Positions 1 through 8,675 of a stretch of DNA of 64,000 bases are shown here, in pieces. The notes under the pieces are model-generated. The model did not search any database, was not told where the DNA came from, and saw nothing but the letters and a program-made list of their open reading frames with translations. This stretch comes from Pseudomonas pseudonitroreducens (GTDB lineage Bacteria; Pseudomonadota; Gammaproteobacteria; Pseudomonadales; Pseudomonadaceae): positions 372,001-436,000 of the forward strand of contig NZ_BQHJ01000005.1 of the NCBI RefSeq assembly GCF_021603645.1. The letters are read 5' to 3'. Every line of letters starts with the position of its first letter. The stretch's first letter is position 1. Made by a program: the position numbers and the translations under genes.

Positions 1-112
1 CTGCTGCAGCGTCCGATGCACCCGCCGGCAGGCCTCCCTGCTGTTCGGCGGTCGCAGGACCCGCCTTGGCGGCGGGCTTCTCTGCAGTTTTCTCTTGAGT
101 TTTACGAGCCAT
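1..112 (-). CDS. Mu-like head-region protein, N-terminal fragment
   Basis: An ATG at 112 opens a minus-strand frame that runs off the left edge, 14 bases after the major head protein stops. The 37 visible residues begin MARKTQEKTAEKPAAKAG and are rich in Lys and Ala, as in the small protein that follows the coat gene in Mu-like phages (Mu gp35 region). GAGGG lies a few bases before the start. The function cannot be judged from this fragment, and the assignment rests mainly on position. Confidence 0.55.
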   Translation of the reverse strand, partial: MARKTQEKTAEKPAAKAGPATAEQQGGLPAGASDAAA

Positions 113-126
113 GTCGCCGCCCTCGA

Positions 127-1020
127 TCAGGCCAGCCACGGGGTGACGAGCACGTCCACCACGTCGCGGTTGATGTTGGTGGCGCCAGCGGCGTTCTTCT
201 CGGCTTTCACCACTTCGAGAGCCTGGGCGCGCATGGACGGCGGTACGACCAGGAGCTTGGGACTGATGCCCAGCACCTTGCCCTTGTCACCCTTCATGCC
301 CTGCATGGATGCGTAGGCGTCGTTGAAGCTGTCGACATCCAGGTCCTCCTTGGACGCATAGGCCAGTTGCCACAGGCCGTAACCGGCGTTGAGGCGGGCA
401 TCGACGCCGTAGACGTATTCCTTGCGCATGAACACGTTCTCGTCCTTCTCGCTGTCGAGACTGACGAAGTTGTAGTTCTTACGCTTCTGCAGGATCAGCG
501 GCTTCATGATCCGGGAGGTGTCGAGCAGGTACCAGGCTTGGCCCGAGCCACCCTGGAAGTTGCTGACGGAGCCCTCGCCACCGGCCAGAGTCGTTACCGG
601 GTGGTCGGTATCGAAGAAGTACTGGCCGTCGTAGCAGGTAGTGGCGAAGCCGGCAGCCAGCAGCGCATACAGCAGAGTGGACGGGTGGTTGGCCGCGTCC
701 TGGCCGAGCTGGCCCATCAGCGGAGTGAACAAGCCGTAGCTGTCGTCTTCGATGCTCTCGCGGCTGACACCGACGGTGTTCTCGAAGGTCTTGTTCTTGA
801 TGCTGTAGTCGTGCAGCGCCAGGTTCTGGATTACGCGATCGCCGATCCACTCGCGGAAGGCGGTGGTGCTGCCCAGCCAGCCGTACTGCTCGACCGAGTT
901 CGAGGACGGCACCGTCAGCACGAACTGCTCGAAGTCGGGTTTAACGCCCGCGAAGGCGTTCTGGAACGAAGCGCGGTAACCGGTGAAGAGGTTACGCAGG
1001 TTCTGCTGGTTGATGATCAT
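127..1020 (-). CDS. Major head (coat) protein, Mu gpT family
   Basis: This 297-residue protein forms the capsid shell. The N-terminus MIINQQNLRNLFTGYRASF is the characteristic opening of Mu gpT-type coat proteins, and the length suits the family (about 300). The open frame extends further upstream, but those residues are Arg-rich and unlike coding sequence. The ATG at 1020 has a good ribosome site (AGGAG about 7 bases upstream) and matches the family start. It follows the decoration-like protein by 14 bases in the head operon, after the protease/scaffold gene, which is the expected Mu order. Regulation is probably through the late-operon promoter upstream of the protease gene or further up. 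Confidence 0.92.
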   Translation of the reverse strand: MIINQQNLRNLFTGYRASFQNAFAGVKPDFEQFVLTVPSSNSVEQYGWLGSTTAFREWIGDRVIQNLALHDYSIKNKTFENTVGVSRESIEDDSYGLFTPLMGQLGQDAANHPSTLLYALLAAGFATTCYDGQYFFDTDHPVTTLAGGEGSVSNFQGGSGQAWYLLDTSRIMKPLILQKRKNYNFVSLDSEKDENVFMRKEYVYGVDARLNAGYGLWQLAYASKEDLDVDSFNDAYASMQGMKGDKGKVLGISPKLLVVPPSMRAQALEVVKAEKNAAGATNINRDVVDVLVTPWLA

Positions 1021-1034
1021 CTGAGTCCTACTCC

Positions 1035-1439
1035 TTAGATCTCGACCCAGACACCGCCGTCGTCCACATCGCGGACGACACCGGCAACCGAGCGGGTGTT
1101 GGTGGCGGAGGTCTTGGCGACCGTCTGGTCGTCGACGATGTAGCACTGGGTACCGATCTCGGCCCGAGTGATCTGGTCGGTCGACGCGCTGTTGGCGAAC
1201 TGGAAGACGCCACGGCGGGTTTCGATGCGCTTCGCACCTGCAGCGCCACCGGTGTTGTCGACCTGCTCCTGGGCAACGCCACGGACCTTGATGGTGGTCG
1301 AGGTGCTGCCCGGTACCGCGTTACCCGAAGCGTCGAGGCAGACCAGGCTGCCCGCGAAGATCTTCGCGGCGGCCGCCATCGGGTCGCTGAACTGGATGCC
1401 GTCGCGGCGCGACGTGTTGCGATCTTTCGTCAGGGCCAT
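1035..1439 (-). CDS. Capsid decoration/cement-like protein
   Basis: This is a 134-residue acidic, beta-rich protein starting MALTKDRNTSRRDG. The central text (GSLVCLDASGNAVPG, then IKVRGVAQEQVDNTGG) resembles the DUF2190-like small structural cement proteins found between protease/scaffold and coat in many Mu-like phages. It sits 5 bases after the protease gene and 14 bases before the coat gene, so it should be translated from the same late message. No catalytic motif is visible. The role is inferred from size, composition and position. A plain structural protein of another family is possible. Confidence 0.7.
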   Translation of the reverse strand: MALTKDRNTSRRDGIQFSDPMAAAAKIFAGSLVCLDASGNAVPGSTSTTIKVRGVAQEQVDNTGGAAGAKRIETRRGVFQFANSASTDQITRAEIGTQCYIVDDQTVAKTSATNTRSVAGVVRDVDDGGVWVEI

Positions 1440-1444
1440 GATGG

Positions 1445-2554
1445 TCAGGCCTCCTTCGCGGCCTTGAAGGCCTCATGGGTGATGTTCATGGCCGAGCAAA
1501 CGGCCAGCTCGTCGGCGGTGAGACCGGTCTTCTCGTCCAGCTCCGGCGGTTCACCATTGGTTTGCGATCCACGCAAAGCGGGAATCGGTTTGGCCGTACT
1601 GAGGTAGGCGGTGAGCGAGGCGCGGTTGGATTTGCCCAGCTCGCGCGCCCAGGGCTCCATGCTCTTGTGCAGACGGCCATCGTCCAGGGCGGCCTTGATC
1701 TCGCCGTCCATGTCCTTGTCATCGCGCTCACCGATGCGAGCGGTCAGGGCTGCAATTTCGCCCTTCAGCTGGTCGACGACGGAGACCGGGACGTGCGTGG
1801 CTGGATCAACGGAGGTCGCGGCCTTGGCTTTCAGGCCAGTACACGCGGCGACCATCGCACTGCAGGCAGCGGTGTCTTCGACACCCAGCTGCTTACGCAG
1901 CGAGCCCAGATCGGTTTTGTGGGCGGTGAGCGCGGCAACGGCCTGCTCTTCAGTGGTGGTCTCGGCCAGGCCGAGGGCGGCAAGCACCGCAAGCAGCAGT
2001 GGATTCACGAGCGTTTCCTCGTTGGGTTGATCGAAGTTCAGTTGGAAGGTGGCGGCGGCACGCTCGCTGAGTGCTTGCATGCCATCTACCGCCGGGTTGT
2101 TGGTGAGTGCCCCCATCTGGAGATCGAGGACGGCACCGGTCACCAGGTCGAACTGGAAAACGGGGCTGAAATAGCGGTACTCGCCCTCAGCGATGTACTG
2201 CTTGGCGCGGGAGGTCAGCTCGGCAGTGGCGAACAGGCCTTTGCCTTCTCTCCACTCCAGCGAGCGGAAGAACGCGGCGGCCGGTGCTGGCTGGCCGTTC
2301 TCTTCCTTCCAAAGGGTCTGGTGCTCGTAGTCGATGACCGGCGGCGTTTTCTTCGCGTCGAAGCGCTTGATCACCGCCGTAGCCAGTGCCTGGTCGATGT
2401 ACCAGGACGGGACCTTCATCTCCCGACCATCACGCGGCTTGAAGTGCCCTGCAGGAGTCACCTGGAGAGTGATGAGGTTGCCCTCAGTGGGCGCCTGCAG
2501 GTCGAAGCTGCAGGCGGCGAGAGCGATGGCGGTGGAGAGCTGTGTTTTGTTCAT
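1445..2554 (-). CDS. Phage protease/scaffold protein, Mu gpI family
   Basis: This 369-residue protein is expected to mature the prohead. The N-terminal half (about residues 20-170) carries the Mu I-protein protease signature, including the VIDYEHQT stretch near residue 94 and the EYRYFSPVF stretch near residue 146. The C-terminal half is charged and helical, typical of the scaffold part. In Mu the scaffold Z is also made from an internal start in gene I, and a Met codon in the second half could serve here, though no start is proven. The gene opens the head-maturation part of the late operon. It is separated from gpG by about 210 bases that hold a repeated 23-base element (2585-2607). Confidence 0.9.
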   Translation of the reverse strand: MNKTQLSTAIALAACSFDLQAPTEGNLITLQVTPAGHFKPRDGREMKVPSWYIDQALATAVIKRFDAKKTPPVIDYEHQTLWKEENGQPAPAAAFFRSLEWREGKGLFATAELTSRAKQYIAEGEYRYFSPVFQFDLVTGAVLDLQMGALTNNPAVDGMQALSERAAATFQLNFDQPNEETLVNPLLLAVLAALGLAETTTEEQAVAALTAHKTDLGSLRKQLGVEDTAACSAMVAACTGLKAKAATSVDPATHVPVSVVDQLKGEIAALTARIGERDDKDMDGEIKAALDDGRLHKSMEPWARELGKSNRASLTAYLSTAKPIPALRGSQTNGEPPELDEKTGLTADELAVCSAMNITHEAFKAAKEA

Positions 2555-2763
2555 GGCGCCACTCTGGCGCCTGGTAGGTCGGCTGTATTTTGGAAGGTGC
2601 GAAAATCGCAGGGGATGGGTCGAGCGGGGAAACGAGGCAATCGCGCCTGCGACTCAGCGCGGAAAAGCGTCAGGGCGGATTTATAAACGCTGTCGCTGCG
2701 CCGATTGGCTACTGACGTGAACCACGGCAGCCATAAACGCCCTCAGAGGCCTCTCTGGGGCGC
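2555..2763. other. Gap between gpG-type and gpI-type genes
   Basis: This 209-base gap in an otherwise packed late operon has no convincing reading frame. It contains the 23-base dyad element listed separately and an A+T-rich patch (gatttataaacgc, near 2679). A promoter for the protease-decoration-coat block is the simplest explanation. Confidence 0.5.
2585..2607 (-). promoter_or_regulatory. Repeated 23-bp dyad element, copy 1
   Basis: On the plus strand it reads GTATTTTGGAA, three variable bases, then GCGAAAATC. It matches 11061-11083 at 20 of 23 positions, differing only in the three central bases. ATTTT and AAAAT form the outer arms of an imperfect dyad. It lies 31 bases upstream of the gpI-type start on the minus strand. 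A late-activator (Mor/C-like) or repressor site is inferred. Confidence 0.65.
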
Positions 2764-3339
2764 TCAGGAGCCGAAGCCGGAAAATGCCTTGTCGAGGTGC
2801 TTGTGAGCGATGGCGAGCAGCTCGTCGTCGTCTTCGGTGCTGGTACCGAGCCAAGGGCGTGCCGGTATCTTGATCGTGTAGGGCCCCAAGGACACCCACT
2901 GAGCAAAGTTGGCCTTCCGTTTACTGACGAATTGCTGAGAGACCTCATTGGTCTTGGAGTCGTGACGGAAGTACGCCTGCTGGCTGCGGGCCGCGATCTG
3001 GATCTCACCGCCGAAGTGATGGATGGCGGCATAGGGTCGGTTCGAGCCAACGAGCAATTCGTTCTCGCTGGCTTGATATCGAAGCGTGTTCTTCAGGTAG
3101 CCATCGAGCACCAGGATCTTGTCCTGGTTCTTCTTCTTGCGTTTCAGGTAGGCCGGCGACAGTGCCTGCCAAGGCGTTCCGTCCGGCGCGGTCTTGGTCT
3201 CGAATCGAACGTCCAGGGCAAGGAGCATGTATTCGCCCATGTCCCGGAACATCGAGGCGGGGTTCTGCAGCAGGTCGACGGCCGACTGCAGAGACGCCAT
3301 GACGCGGGCACTGTCGAACTCCAGGGTTATCCCGCTCAT
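2764..3339 (-). CDS. Phage virion morphogenesis protein, Mu gpG family
   Basis: This 191-residue protein belongs to the phage virion morphogenesis (tail completion, Mu gpG/P2 S-like) family. The typical central text is present: FETKTAPDGTPWQALSPAYL near residue 50, then a basic run and YQASENELLVGSNRPYAAIHH leading to the usual HHFGG. The start is the ATG at 3339, preceded by GAGGAG with five bases of spacing. A GTG at 3345 overlaps the preceding stop but lies too close to that ribosome site. It follows the MuF gene directly, as in Mu. Confidence 0.88.
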   Translation of the reverse strand: MSGITLEFDSARVMASLQSAVDLLQNPASMFRDMGEYMLLALDVRFETKTAPDGTPWQALSPAYLKRKKKNQDKILVLDGYLKNTLRYQASENELLVGSNRPYAAIHHFGGEIQIAARSQQAYFRHDSKTNEVSQQFVSKRKANFAQWVSLGPYTIKIPARPWLGTSTEDDDELLAIAHKHLDKAFSGFGS

Positions 3340-3341
3340 CG

Positions 3342-4583
3342 TCACTCCTCGCGGTAGAGCCGCACACCCTGGCGATACTGCTCGATCGCTCGGAGGCTCT
3401 CCGGTGTGTTGCTGGTGCTGGTGGCCCAGCCGTTGGCATCCGACTCAACAACCACCTGGACGGGAGCATCCTCGCCTTCGACCTGGAAGCTCGCCAGGTA
3501 CCGGCGGCGGACTACGGCCTTGCGCAGGGCCTCGATCCACTCCAGTCGAACCCAGACCTCTGCTGGCTGCTGGAGCGCCTCAGACACCAACAGCAGCCAT
3601 TTTTTCTCCAGGTCAGGCTGATGGATCATCAGCTCGCCATCGGCGGAGGATTCGAACATCTCCTTGCCGATCACCAGGGACTCACCACCTACGCCCCTGA
3701 AAACTGCAGGCTGCTCCAGCGTTGCGCCGAAGGGGCGCAGGAAGCGCTTGATCGCATCGGTGTCGAGCATGTCTTCGTCCAGGACCTGACTGGCGGGAAC
3801 TGGACGCGGAGCAGGCAGCGGATCCGTTGCCGGGTGGTTGGGCAATGCAGGCGCGGGCGGCGTGGGCCCATCATCCCGAGGCTGGGGTACGGCTGTATCC
3901 AGCCTGGCCTGCCCCGGCATGTACTCGAACCCTGGATCAATACCCTCTGGCACCTCGACAACACGGGGCCCGTCCGGGCTGTTCTGGCCAATGGTGCGGG
4001 TCTGCCAAACGATCGGCGGAGCCTCATCCGGACCTTTCTTGCCCATGCGGGCCAGGTCGTCATCGCTGAGCGCGCGGACGCTGCACTGGCAGCCCCAGGC
4101 GTTGATGGGGAAGTGGTACTGCCACCAGGGATCATCCCAGCGCAGGATCATGCCATCCCAGGCTTCATGCTCCGGCCGTGGGTGCTCGACCGCATCACTG
4201 TGCAGGTACTGCCAGTAAGGCCGATCCTCCCGCACGGCCATGAGCTGCTCATAGCGCCCGGCCATGTAGCTGCTGCGCATGTTGGTCTCGTAGATCACGC
4301 GACTGCGCCAGTTGCGGCCGCCCCGATAGCTCCAGCCGTACTTGGCGACGATACGGTCGAAGTCCTTGCGGAAGTCTTCGAGGATGACTCCGTCGACGAT
4401 CGCCTTCTCCACCGCCTGGCGGAAGTCCTGCACCAGGTCGTCGCGGTTGGCTCCTGCGACGACGAAGGCATAGTCATATTCGCGGGTGTAGATGTCCGTC
4501 CAGGCATTGGTCGGCAGGTTGAGCTTGCGCCGGAAGAACTGGTTCTGCTCGGCGAACTGCAGCTTGGTCGCTTTAAGCGCCAC
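3342..4583 (-). CDS. MuF-type head morphogenesis protein with C-terminal PBECR-like nuclease domain
   Basis: This is a 413-residue minor head protein. Residues about 1-180 form the MuF (SPP1 gp7-like) domain, ending in the conserved Trp/Cys stretch INAWGCQCSVRALS at 160-173. A Pro-rich linker (about 225-266) leads to a compact C-terminal domain (268-413) resembling the PBECR (Barnase-EndoU-ColicinE5/D-RelE-like) nuclease fold seen on many MuF proteins, with VWVRLEWIEALRKAVVRRRY in its centre and GWATSTSNT near the end. The GTG start at 4583 follows GGAGG by five bases and overlaps the portal gene by 11 bases. The longer frame upstream is shadow. The tail may be a virion-delivered toxin/nuclease. 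Activity is inferred only. Confidence 0.85.
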   Translation of the reverse strand: MALKATKLQFAEQNQFFRRKLNLPTNAWTDIYTREYDYAFVVAGANRDDLVQDFRQAVEKAIVDGVILEDFRKDFDRIVAKYGWSYRGGRNWRSRVIYETNMRSSYMAGRYEQLMAVREDRPYWQYLHSDAVEHPRPEHEAWDGMILRWDDPWWQYHFPINAWGCQCSVRALSDDDLARMGKKGPDEAPPIVWQTRTIGQNSPDGPRVVEVPEGIDPGFEYMPGQARLDTAVPQPRDDGPTPPAPALPNHPATDPLPAPRPVPASQVLDEDMLDTDAIKRFLRPFGATLEQPAVFRGVGGESLVIGKEMFESSADGELMIHQPDLEKKWLLLVSEALQQPAEVWVRLEWIEALRKAVVRRRYLASFQVEGEDAPVQVVVESDANGWATSTSNTPESLRAIEQYRQGVRLYREE

Positions 4584-6153
4584 CTGCCACCTCCTGCAGG
4601 ATCTCGACGCGGCCCTGCAGCGCAGCAGCGGCCAAGGCCTGGGCCATGGCTGCTGCGTACTGATCAAGGCTCATGCCCGGCAGCAGCTGCTCCAGGCCGT
4701 CGCGGATATCGTCCAGACTGGCTGCGTTCTGCACCAGGGCGCGGATCTGATCGATCCATTGATCGGTGCTCGGACGCATTGCGTCGTCCAGCTGCTCCAC
4801 CGCAGTCCTCGGCGCCGCGACTTGTGCGGTGGCAACAGCAGTGCCGGAAGGAGCTACAGATTCCGGCTGCGCTGCTGGATCCGTTGCTACGCCAAGCACT
4901 TCCTCGCCTTCGGCCGGTTCGGGGATTGCCAGCCGCTGCTGCGCCCAGCTGCGAGGAACCTTGAAGCCGATCTTCACCAATGCCGGCAGTGCAGTCGCAT
5001 AGGCGGTCAGGTCCTCCGCTTCCTGGACGTCGAAGACCAGGCGCGGGCAGCGCCCCCAGCTATCGACCAGACCGTTGAGGGCCGCGATCGGATACACCAG
5101 GTCGCGGCTGAGCGACTTGGCCACCAACTTGGCGTCTGAGTCCCGCAGGTCCTTGCGCACCTCGTTGTGTACGTTGCCCAGGGCGTTGGTCGACGTCTTG
5201 CCGTCGGCCTGGCTGGTCAGGGTTCCGCCAAGGATGGCCTTGGACTGGGTGCGTTCGCACCACTCGATCATCAGTTGGAAGGCCGCAGGGTCGCCCGTGG
5301 CGGCATCAAGGAAATCCAGCTCCATACCATTGGGAATGATCCCGGCGGCGTTGTGGCCAAGCGCCGCGAGAGCGCGCAGAAGCGTGAGCTTCTCCTTCTC
5401 GGTCGCGCCGGTGGGGTACTTGCCCACCCGCATGGGGATGCCGTAGATCTCCAGGAACTCGGCAAGGTCGCCGACGCTGTAGTTCTTGAACAGATAGGGC
5501 CAGACCAGGACTCGGAACAGCGCAGCGCGCTCCAGGTATCCGCTCTTGGCCTTGTGGACATGCGTGATCCAGCCGAAGGGCTGCAACGGAGTGCCATCCA
5601 GGGGGCCGCGCAAGCGGATCTCCTGACGGTTGCCGCGGGGCAGCTGGAACCAGGACTGGGGTCGATGGATGATCGCTTTGGGCAGCCAATTGCCGTCGAT
5701 GCGCTCCCAGCCGTCGAACTCCTGGCAAACAAACGCTTTGCCGATCGCATCGGTGGTGTCGAAGAGCACCTCCTCGAAGTCGTCCAGCCCCTGCATCAGG
5801 CTGTACAGCGTGGCTGCGGCTTCCTTCTCCTTGGCAGTGGCGTTATCCGGCGGAACGATATCCCAGTCCAGCTGGGCCACAGCACGGCGGCGCTTGGACA
5901 TGTCGGCGTGAATATGGCCGTCCTTCTCCTCCATGTCCTCGAACAGCTCGTACTGGGCAACGATGTCGCCTTGCTCAGCGGCATCCAGGATCGCAGCGAG
6001 CTTCGAGGGCGTCAGGCCGCGCGAAGGGTGGCCAGCAACTTCCTGGTGAAGGCTTGTCAGGTGGGCGGTCTGGGCTTCCTTCAGGTCAGCATCGGCCATG
6101 CTCTGCTGCCCGAAAATGCGCGCGACAGTGGCGCGTAGCGTTTGCATCACCAT
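4573..6153 (-). CDS. Portal protein, DUF935 (Mu gp29) family
   Basis: This 526-residue protein should form the portal ring through which DNA enters the head. The DUF935 signature is clear at the N-terminus: GLTPSKLAAILDAAEQGD, then ELFEDMEEKDGHIHADM and KRRRAVAQLDWDIVPP. The C-terminal quarter is Ala/Pro-rich. It overlaps the large terminase by 7 bases at its start and MuF by 11 at its end, so the three are translationally coupled. The start is the ATG at 6153 (MVMQTLR), with a second ATG two codons on as an alternative. Length is usual for the family. Confidence 0.93.
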   Translation of the reverse strand: MVMQTLRATVARIFGQQSMADADLKEAQTAHLTSLHQEVAGHPSRGLTPSKLAAILDAAEQGDIVAQYELFEDMEEKDGHIHADMSKRRRAVAQLDWDIVPPDNATAKEKEAAATLYSLMQGLDDFEEVLFDTTDAIGKAFVCQEFDGWERIDGNWLPKAIIHRPQSWFQLPRGNRQEIRLRGPLDGTPLQPFGWITHVHKAKSGYLERAALFRVLVWPYLFKNYSVGDLAEFLEIYGIPMRVGKYPTGATEKEKLTLLRALAALGHNAAGIIPNGMELDFLDAATGDPAAFQLMIEWCERTQSKAILGGTLTSQADGKTSTNALGNVHNEVRKDLRDSDAKLVAKSLSRDLVYPIAALNGLVDSWGRCPRLVFDVQEAEDLTAYATALPALVKIGFKVPRSWAQQRLAIPEPAEGEEVLGVATDPAAQPESVAPSGTAVATAQVAAPRTAVEQLDDAMRPSTDQWIDQIRALVQNAASLDDIRDGLEQLLPGMSLDQYAAAMAQALAAAALQGRVEILQEVAGGA

Positions 6154-7820
6154 GCGGATGGCTCCGGTAGTTCAATGTCGTTGTCGTGGTCCTGGACGTT
6201 GTCGAAGCCGCGGCTTTGCCGTGGCAGCGCCGTGAAGGCGATCTCGCCGCCTTCCATGAAGCTGGCCCGGACGGCCATGACCAGAGAGATGGCTGCGTCG
6301 CCGTGGCGCTTGCCCTTGCCGCTGGCGGACTCCAGGTCCTTGGTGCGGCCCTTGTCGATAACCGGGATGCCTTTCTCGACCTTGATCGAGAGCAGGTCAT
6401 CCAGCTCACTCTGGTGTCGCGGGATCTCCAGGTTGAATGCCTCGAACTCGCCCTTGAGCTTCGGCATCCACAGGGCGTACCAGGAGAGGTTCAACTGCAC
6501 CTGGTCAACCAAGCCTGCGCCGTATTTCAGCGCGGCCTGCTCCGCCAGGTAACCACCGTTGCCAGTGGCATCGAATGCCAGGCCACTGAGGCGCGGCAAG
6601 CGATCGCAGATGTAGAACATGATGTCGCGCTGGGCCTCATAGGTGAGGTTCCGCAGCTCGACCTGGAACGGCACACGCTTGCGCAGGGTCGGCGAGATCG
6701 ACAAGGGCGTGAAGACGGACAGGTCGCCACGGCGCGCAAAGTCCTCGCCGAAGGTGTGGCGATCCTGGTCGCTGAGGCGAGCCAGCTCCGGTCGAAGGTT
6801 CTCTTCGCACCAGGTGCGGATCTCGGCCTCGCGCATCGCAGGAGTCCAGCTCTCGAAGCCGGCCGGCGCCTCGTAGCGGTAGATCCGAATCGAGTGGTCT
6901 TGGACCATCGCCTGCTCGATCAGCACGCGCGAAAGGTACGCGCCGCCGGACTTCTTCGGGACGCAGCCGTACTCCTCTTCGGCCGACTCGGTGTTGGGGG
7001 CGTTCTTGTACAGGCCGTCGCGCCACTTCTTCTCAGCCTCAGGCGACCAGGTCTGCCCGGTGACAAAGCAGATGCGCTTGTACAGGCCTTCGGCGATCGC
7101 ATCGTCCAGGGTGATCCGGTGGATGCTGTAGTCCTTCCGGCCCTCGCGGGCGTCCTGGATGTACTGATTGAACGGGTTGTCCACGCCGTTGTGGGTGCTG
7201 ATCAAGCGGACCTTGTTGCCCCACATGGTCAGCGCCAGGGCGGCCTTCAGCAGTTCTTCCAGAGACTCGTGGAAACCGGCCTCGTCGATCACGACGTCGC
7301 CCTGCAGGCCACGCAGGTTGCTCGGGCGACTGCTCAGCGCCTGAATCTTCCGGCCGGACTTCGGAAAGCGGATCATGTAGGTGAGGATTTCCTCTTTCCT
7401 ACCGTCATCCCAGAAGGTCTGCTCGTAGACGTCCGCCTCGGCCAGCTCGTTGAAGGCCTTGGCGAATAGCGCGCAGGCGGCGATGTACTCCAGCGCCATC
7501 TCCTGCTTGCTGCCAACGTAGAAGGTGTTGCAGCCACCGCGGCTGCGGGGCTTTGCGGCGTTGATCACGTTGCGTCCAGCCTCGGCCCATGTCAGGCCGG
7601 TTCGGCGGGACTTCTCCGCGATCATGATCTGGCTCTCGTCCTCGAACCAGCGCTGCTGGTATCCAAGGAAGACGGCGTCGTTGACCGGAATGGCCTCCGC
7701 GATTTCCTGGGGCACCTCAACACCGTGCAGCGCCATCTCTTCAGCGAGATCGATCTTCCGCGGCACACTGGTGGCCTTGATGCCTTTGCCGAGATCGGCT
7801 GCAGTCGCACGCATGGCCAT
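6147..7820 (-). CDS. Terminase large subunit, Mu gp28 family
   Basis: This 557-residue packaging ATPase/nuclease shows a Walker A-like stretch EKSRRTGLTW at about residues 69-78, Walker B DVVIDEAGFH at 175-184, and a C-terminal nuclease region with LAFDATGNGGYLAEQ. The chosen start is the ATG at 7820 (MAMRATAADL). It lies just after the stop of the small terminase, with GGGGAAA upstream. A longer frame reaches back to 7871 inside the small-terminase gene in a different reading frame and looks like shadow. It works with the small terminase upstream and the portal downstream. Confidence 0.94.
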   Translation of the reverse strand: MAMRATAADLGKGIKATSVPRKIDLAEEMALHGVEVPQEIAEAIPVNDAVFLGYQQRWFEDESQIMIAEKSRRTGLTWAEAGRNVINAAKPRSRGGCNTFYVGSKQEMALEYIAACALFAKAFNELAEADVYEQTFWDDGRKEEILTYMIRFPKSGRKIQALSSRPSNLRGLQGDVVIDEAGFHESLEELLKAALALTMWGNKVRLISTHNGVDNPFNQYIQDAREGRKDYSIHRITLDDAIAEGLYKRICFVTGQTWSPEAEKKWRDGLYKNAPNTESAEEEYGCVPKKSGGAYLSRVLIEQAMVQDHSIRIYRYEAPAGFESWTPAMREAEIRTWCEENLRPELARLSDQDRHTFGEDFARRGDLSVFTPLSISPTLRKRVPFQVELRNLTYEAQRDIMFYICDRLPRLSGLAFDATGNGGYLAEQAALKYGAGLVDQVQLNLSWYALWMPKLKGEFEAFNLEIPRHQSELDDLLSIKVEKGIPVIDKGRTKDLESASGKGKRHGDAAISLVMAVRASFMEGGEIAFTALPRQSRGFDNVQDHDNDIELPEPSAW

Positions 7821-7821
7821 G

Positions 7822-8370
7822 TCAGGCTTTCCCCAACAGGATGCCGCGGATGCGGTTTTCGAGCTGCTCACTCATGCCGTCACTGCCGCGTTGCTCCTCC
7901 AGGCGCTGCTCCTGCTCCTGGAGCAACTTCTCGCGGGCCTCGCGCTCGATCGCTCGCCGCTCTTCACGGCTGACCTTACGGGCCGCAAGTACGTCCTTGG
8001 CGGCGCGGGCCAGCTTGCGCACGTCATCGACTGTAGTCTCTTTGTCGACCTGTGCCCCCATGGCGGCATGGGTGGTCAGGGTGGTAATGGACTGCACCAT
8101 CAGAGCGCCAGCTCGGTCGTCCGGGTTCTCGCCCAGTTCCTCGACCAGCAGCCGGCCCATGGCTTCCTGCTCCCGCAGCCGCTTGGTCATCTCGTCGAAG
8201 CTGAGCTTGTAACGCCCGATCGCCGAGCGACTGGGCTTCTGCTCGCTCGGGAAGCGCGCCACCAGGTCGTCGATCAGCTCATCCAGGGTGAGCCTGTTCT
8301 CGCGAAGGCAGCGCTCGATGTGCGAGCGGACTGCTGGTTCGAGCTTCTCGATGCTGGACTTGCGCCCCAT
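7822..8370 (-). CDS. Terminase small subunit, DUF3486 (Mu gp27) family
   Basis: This 182-residue DNA-recognition subunit begins MGRKSSIEKLEPAVRSHIE, the standard DUF3486 opening. A helix-turn-helix-like region covers about residues 20-60 (LDELIDDLVARF then PSRSAIGRYKLSF), and a long Glu/Arg-rich coiled coil covers about 125-170. It lies between the winged-helix protein and the large terminase, as in Mu. A second, shorter protein with the same N-terminal signature lies at the far right end of the prophage (23300-23623). Confidence 0.92.
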   Translation of the reverse strand: MGRKSSIEKLEPAVRSHIERCLRENRLTLDELIDDLVARFPSEQKPSRSAIGRYKLSFDEMTKRLREQEAMGRLLVEELGENPDDRAGALMVQSITTLTTHAAMGAQVDKETTVDDVRKLARAAKDVLAARKVSREERRAIEREAREKLLQEQEQRLEEQRGSDGMSEQLENRIRGILLGKA

Positions 8371-8372
8371 GG

Positions 8373-8675
8373 TCAGGCCCCCGGACGCTTAACGCCGTCG
8401 ACGCGAGCGCGCCCGGCGGCAACGTCGGCGCCACGCTCAGTGAGTTTCGCCACCAGTACTGCGCCGTTGCTGACGTCCTCGATCTTCACCAGTTGCTGCT
8501 CCTCGAGCCAGCGCAGCTCACCCTTGACCTGGTCACGGCTCGGATCGTGGCCCCATTGCCCCAGCACGGTGTGCAGCACCGAGCTATTGGCCTGGTAGGT
8601 CGGCATTTCGGCCAGGATGCGAAGGATCACCAGGCGGCGGTCCTGGCTGATGAAGTCGGAGTAGGTGTTGGTCAT
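8373..8675 (-). CDS. Small winged-helix-like phage protein (Mu gp26-region, VpaChn25_0724 type)
   Basis: This 100-residue protein resembles the conserved protein that precedes DUF3486 in many Mu-like phages. Its text DRRLVILRILAEMPTYQANS, then VKGELRWLEEQQLVKI, reads as a winged helix. It overlaps the DUF2730 gene by an ATGA junction. A role in packaging initiation or late regulation would fit the position, but no experimental role is known to me. Confidence 0.78.
   Translation of the reverse strand: MTNTYSDFISQDRRLVILRILAEMPTYQANSSVLHTVLGQWGHDPSRDQVKGELRWLEEQQLVKIEDVSNGAVLVAKLTERGADVAAGRARVDGVKRPGA

Noticed and set aside
1475-2686. A 403-codon plus-strand frame across the phage protease gene
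   Set aside because: It is antisense to a gpI-type protein with family motifs, inside a minus-strand operon.
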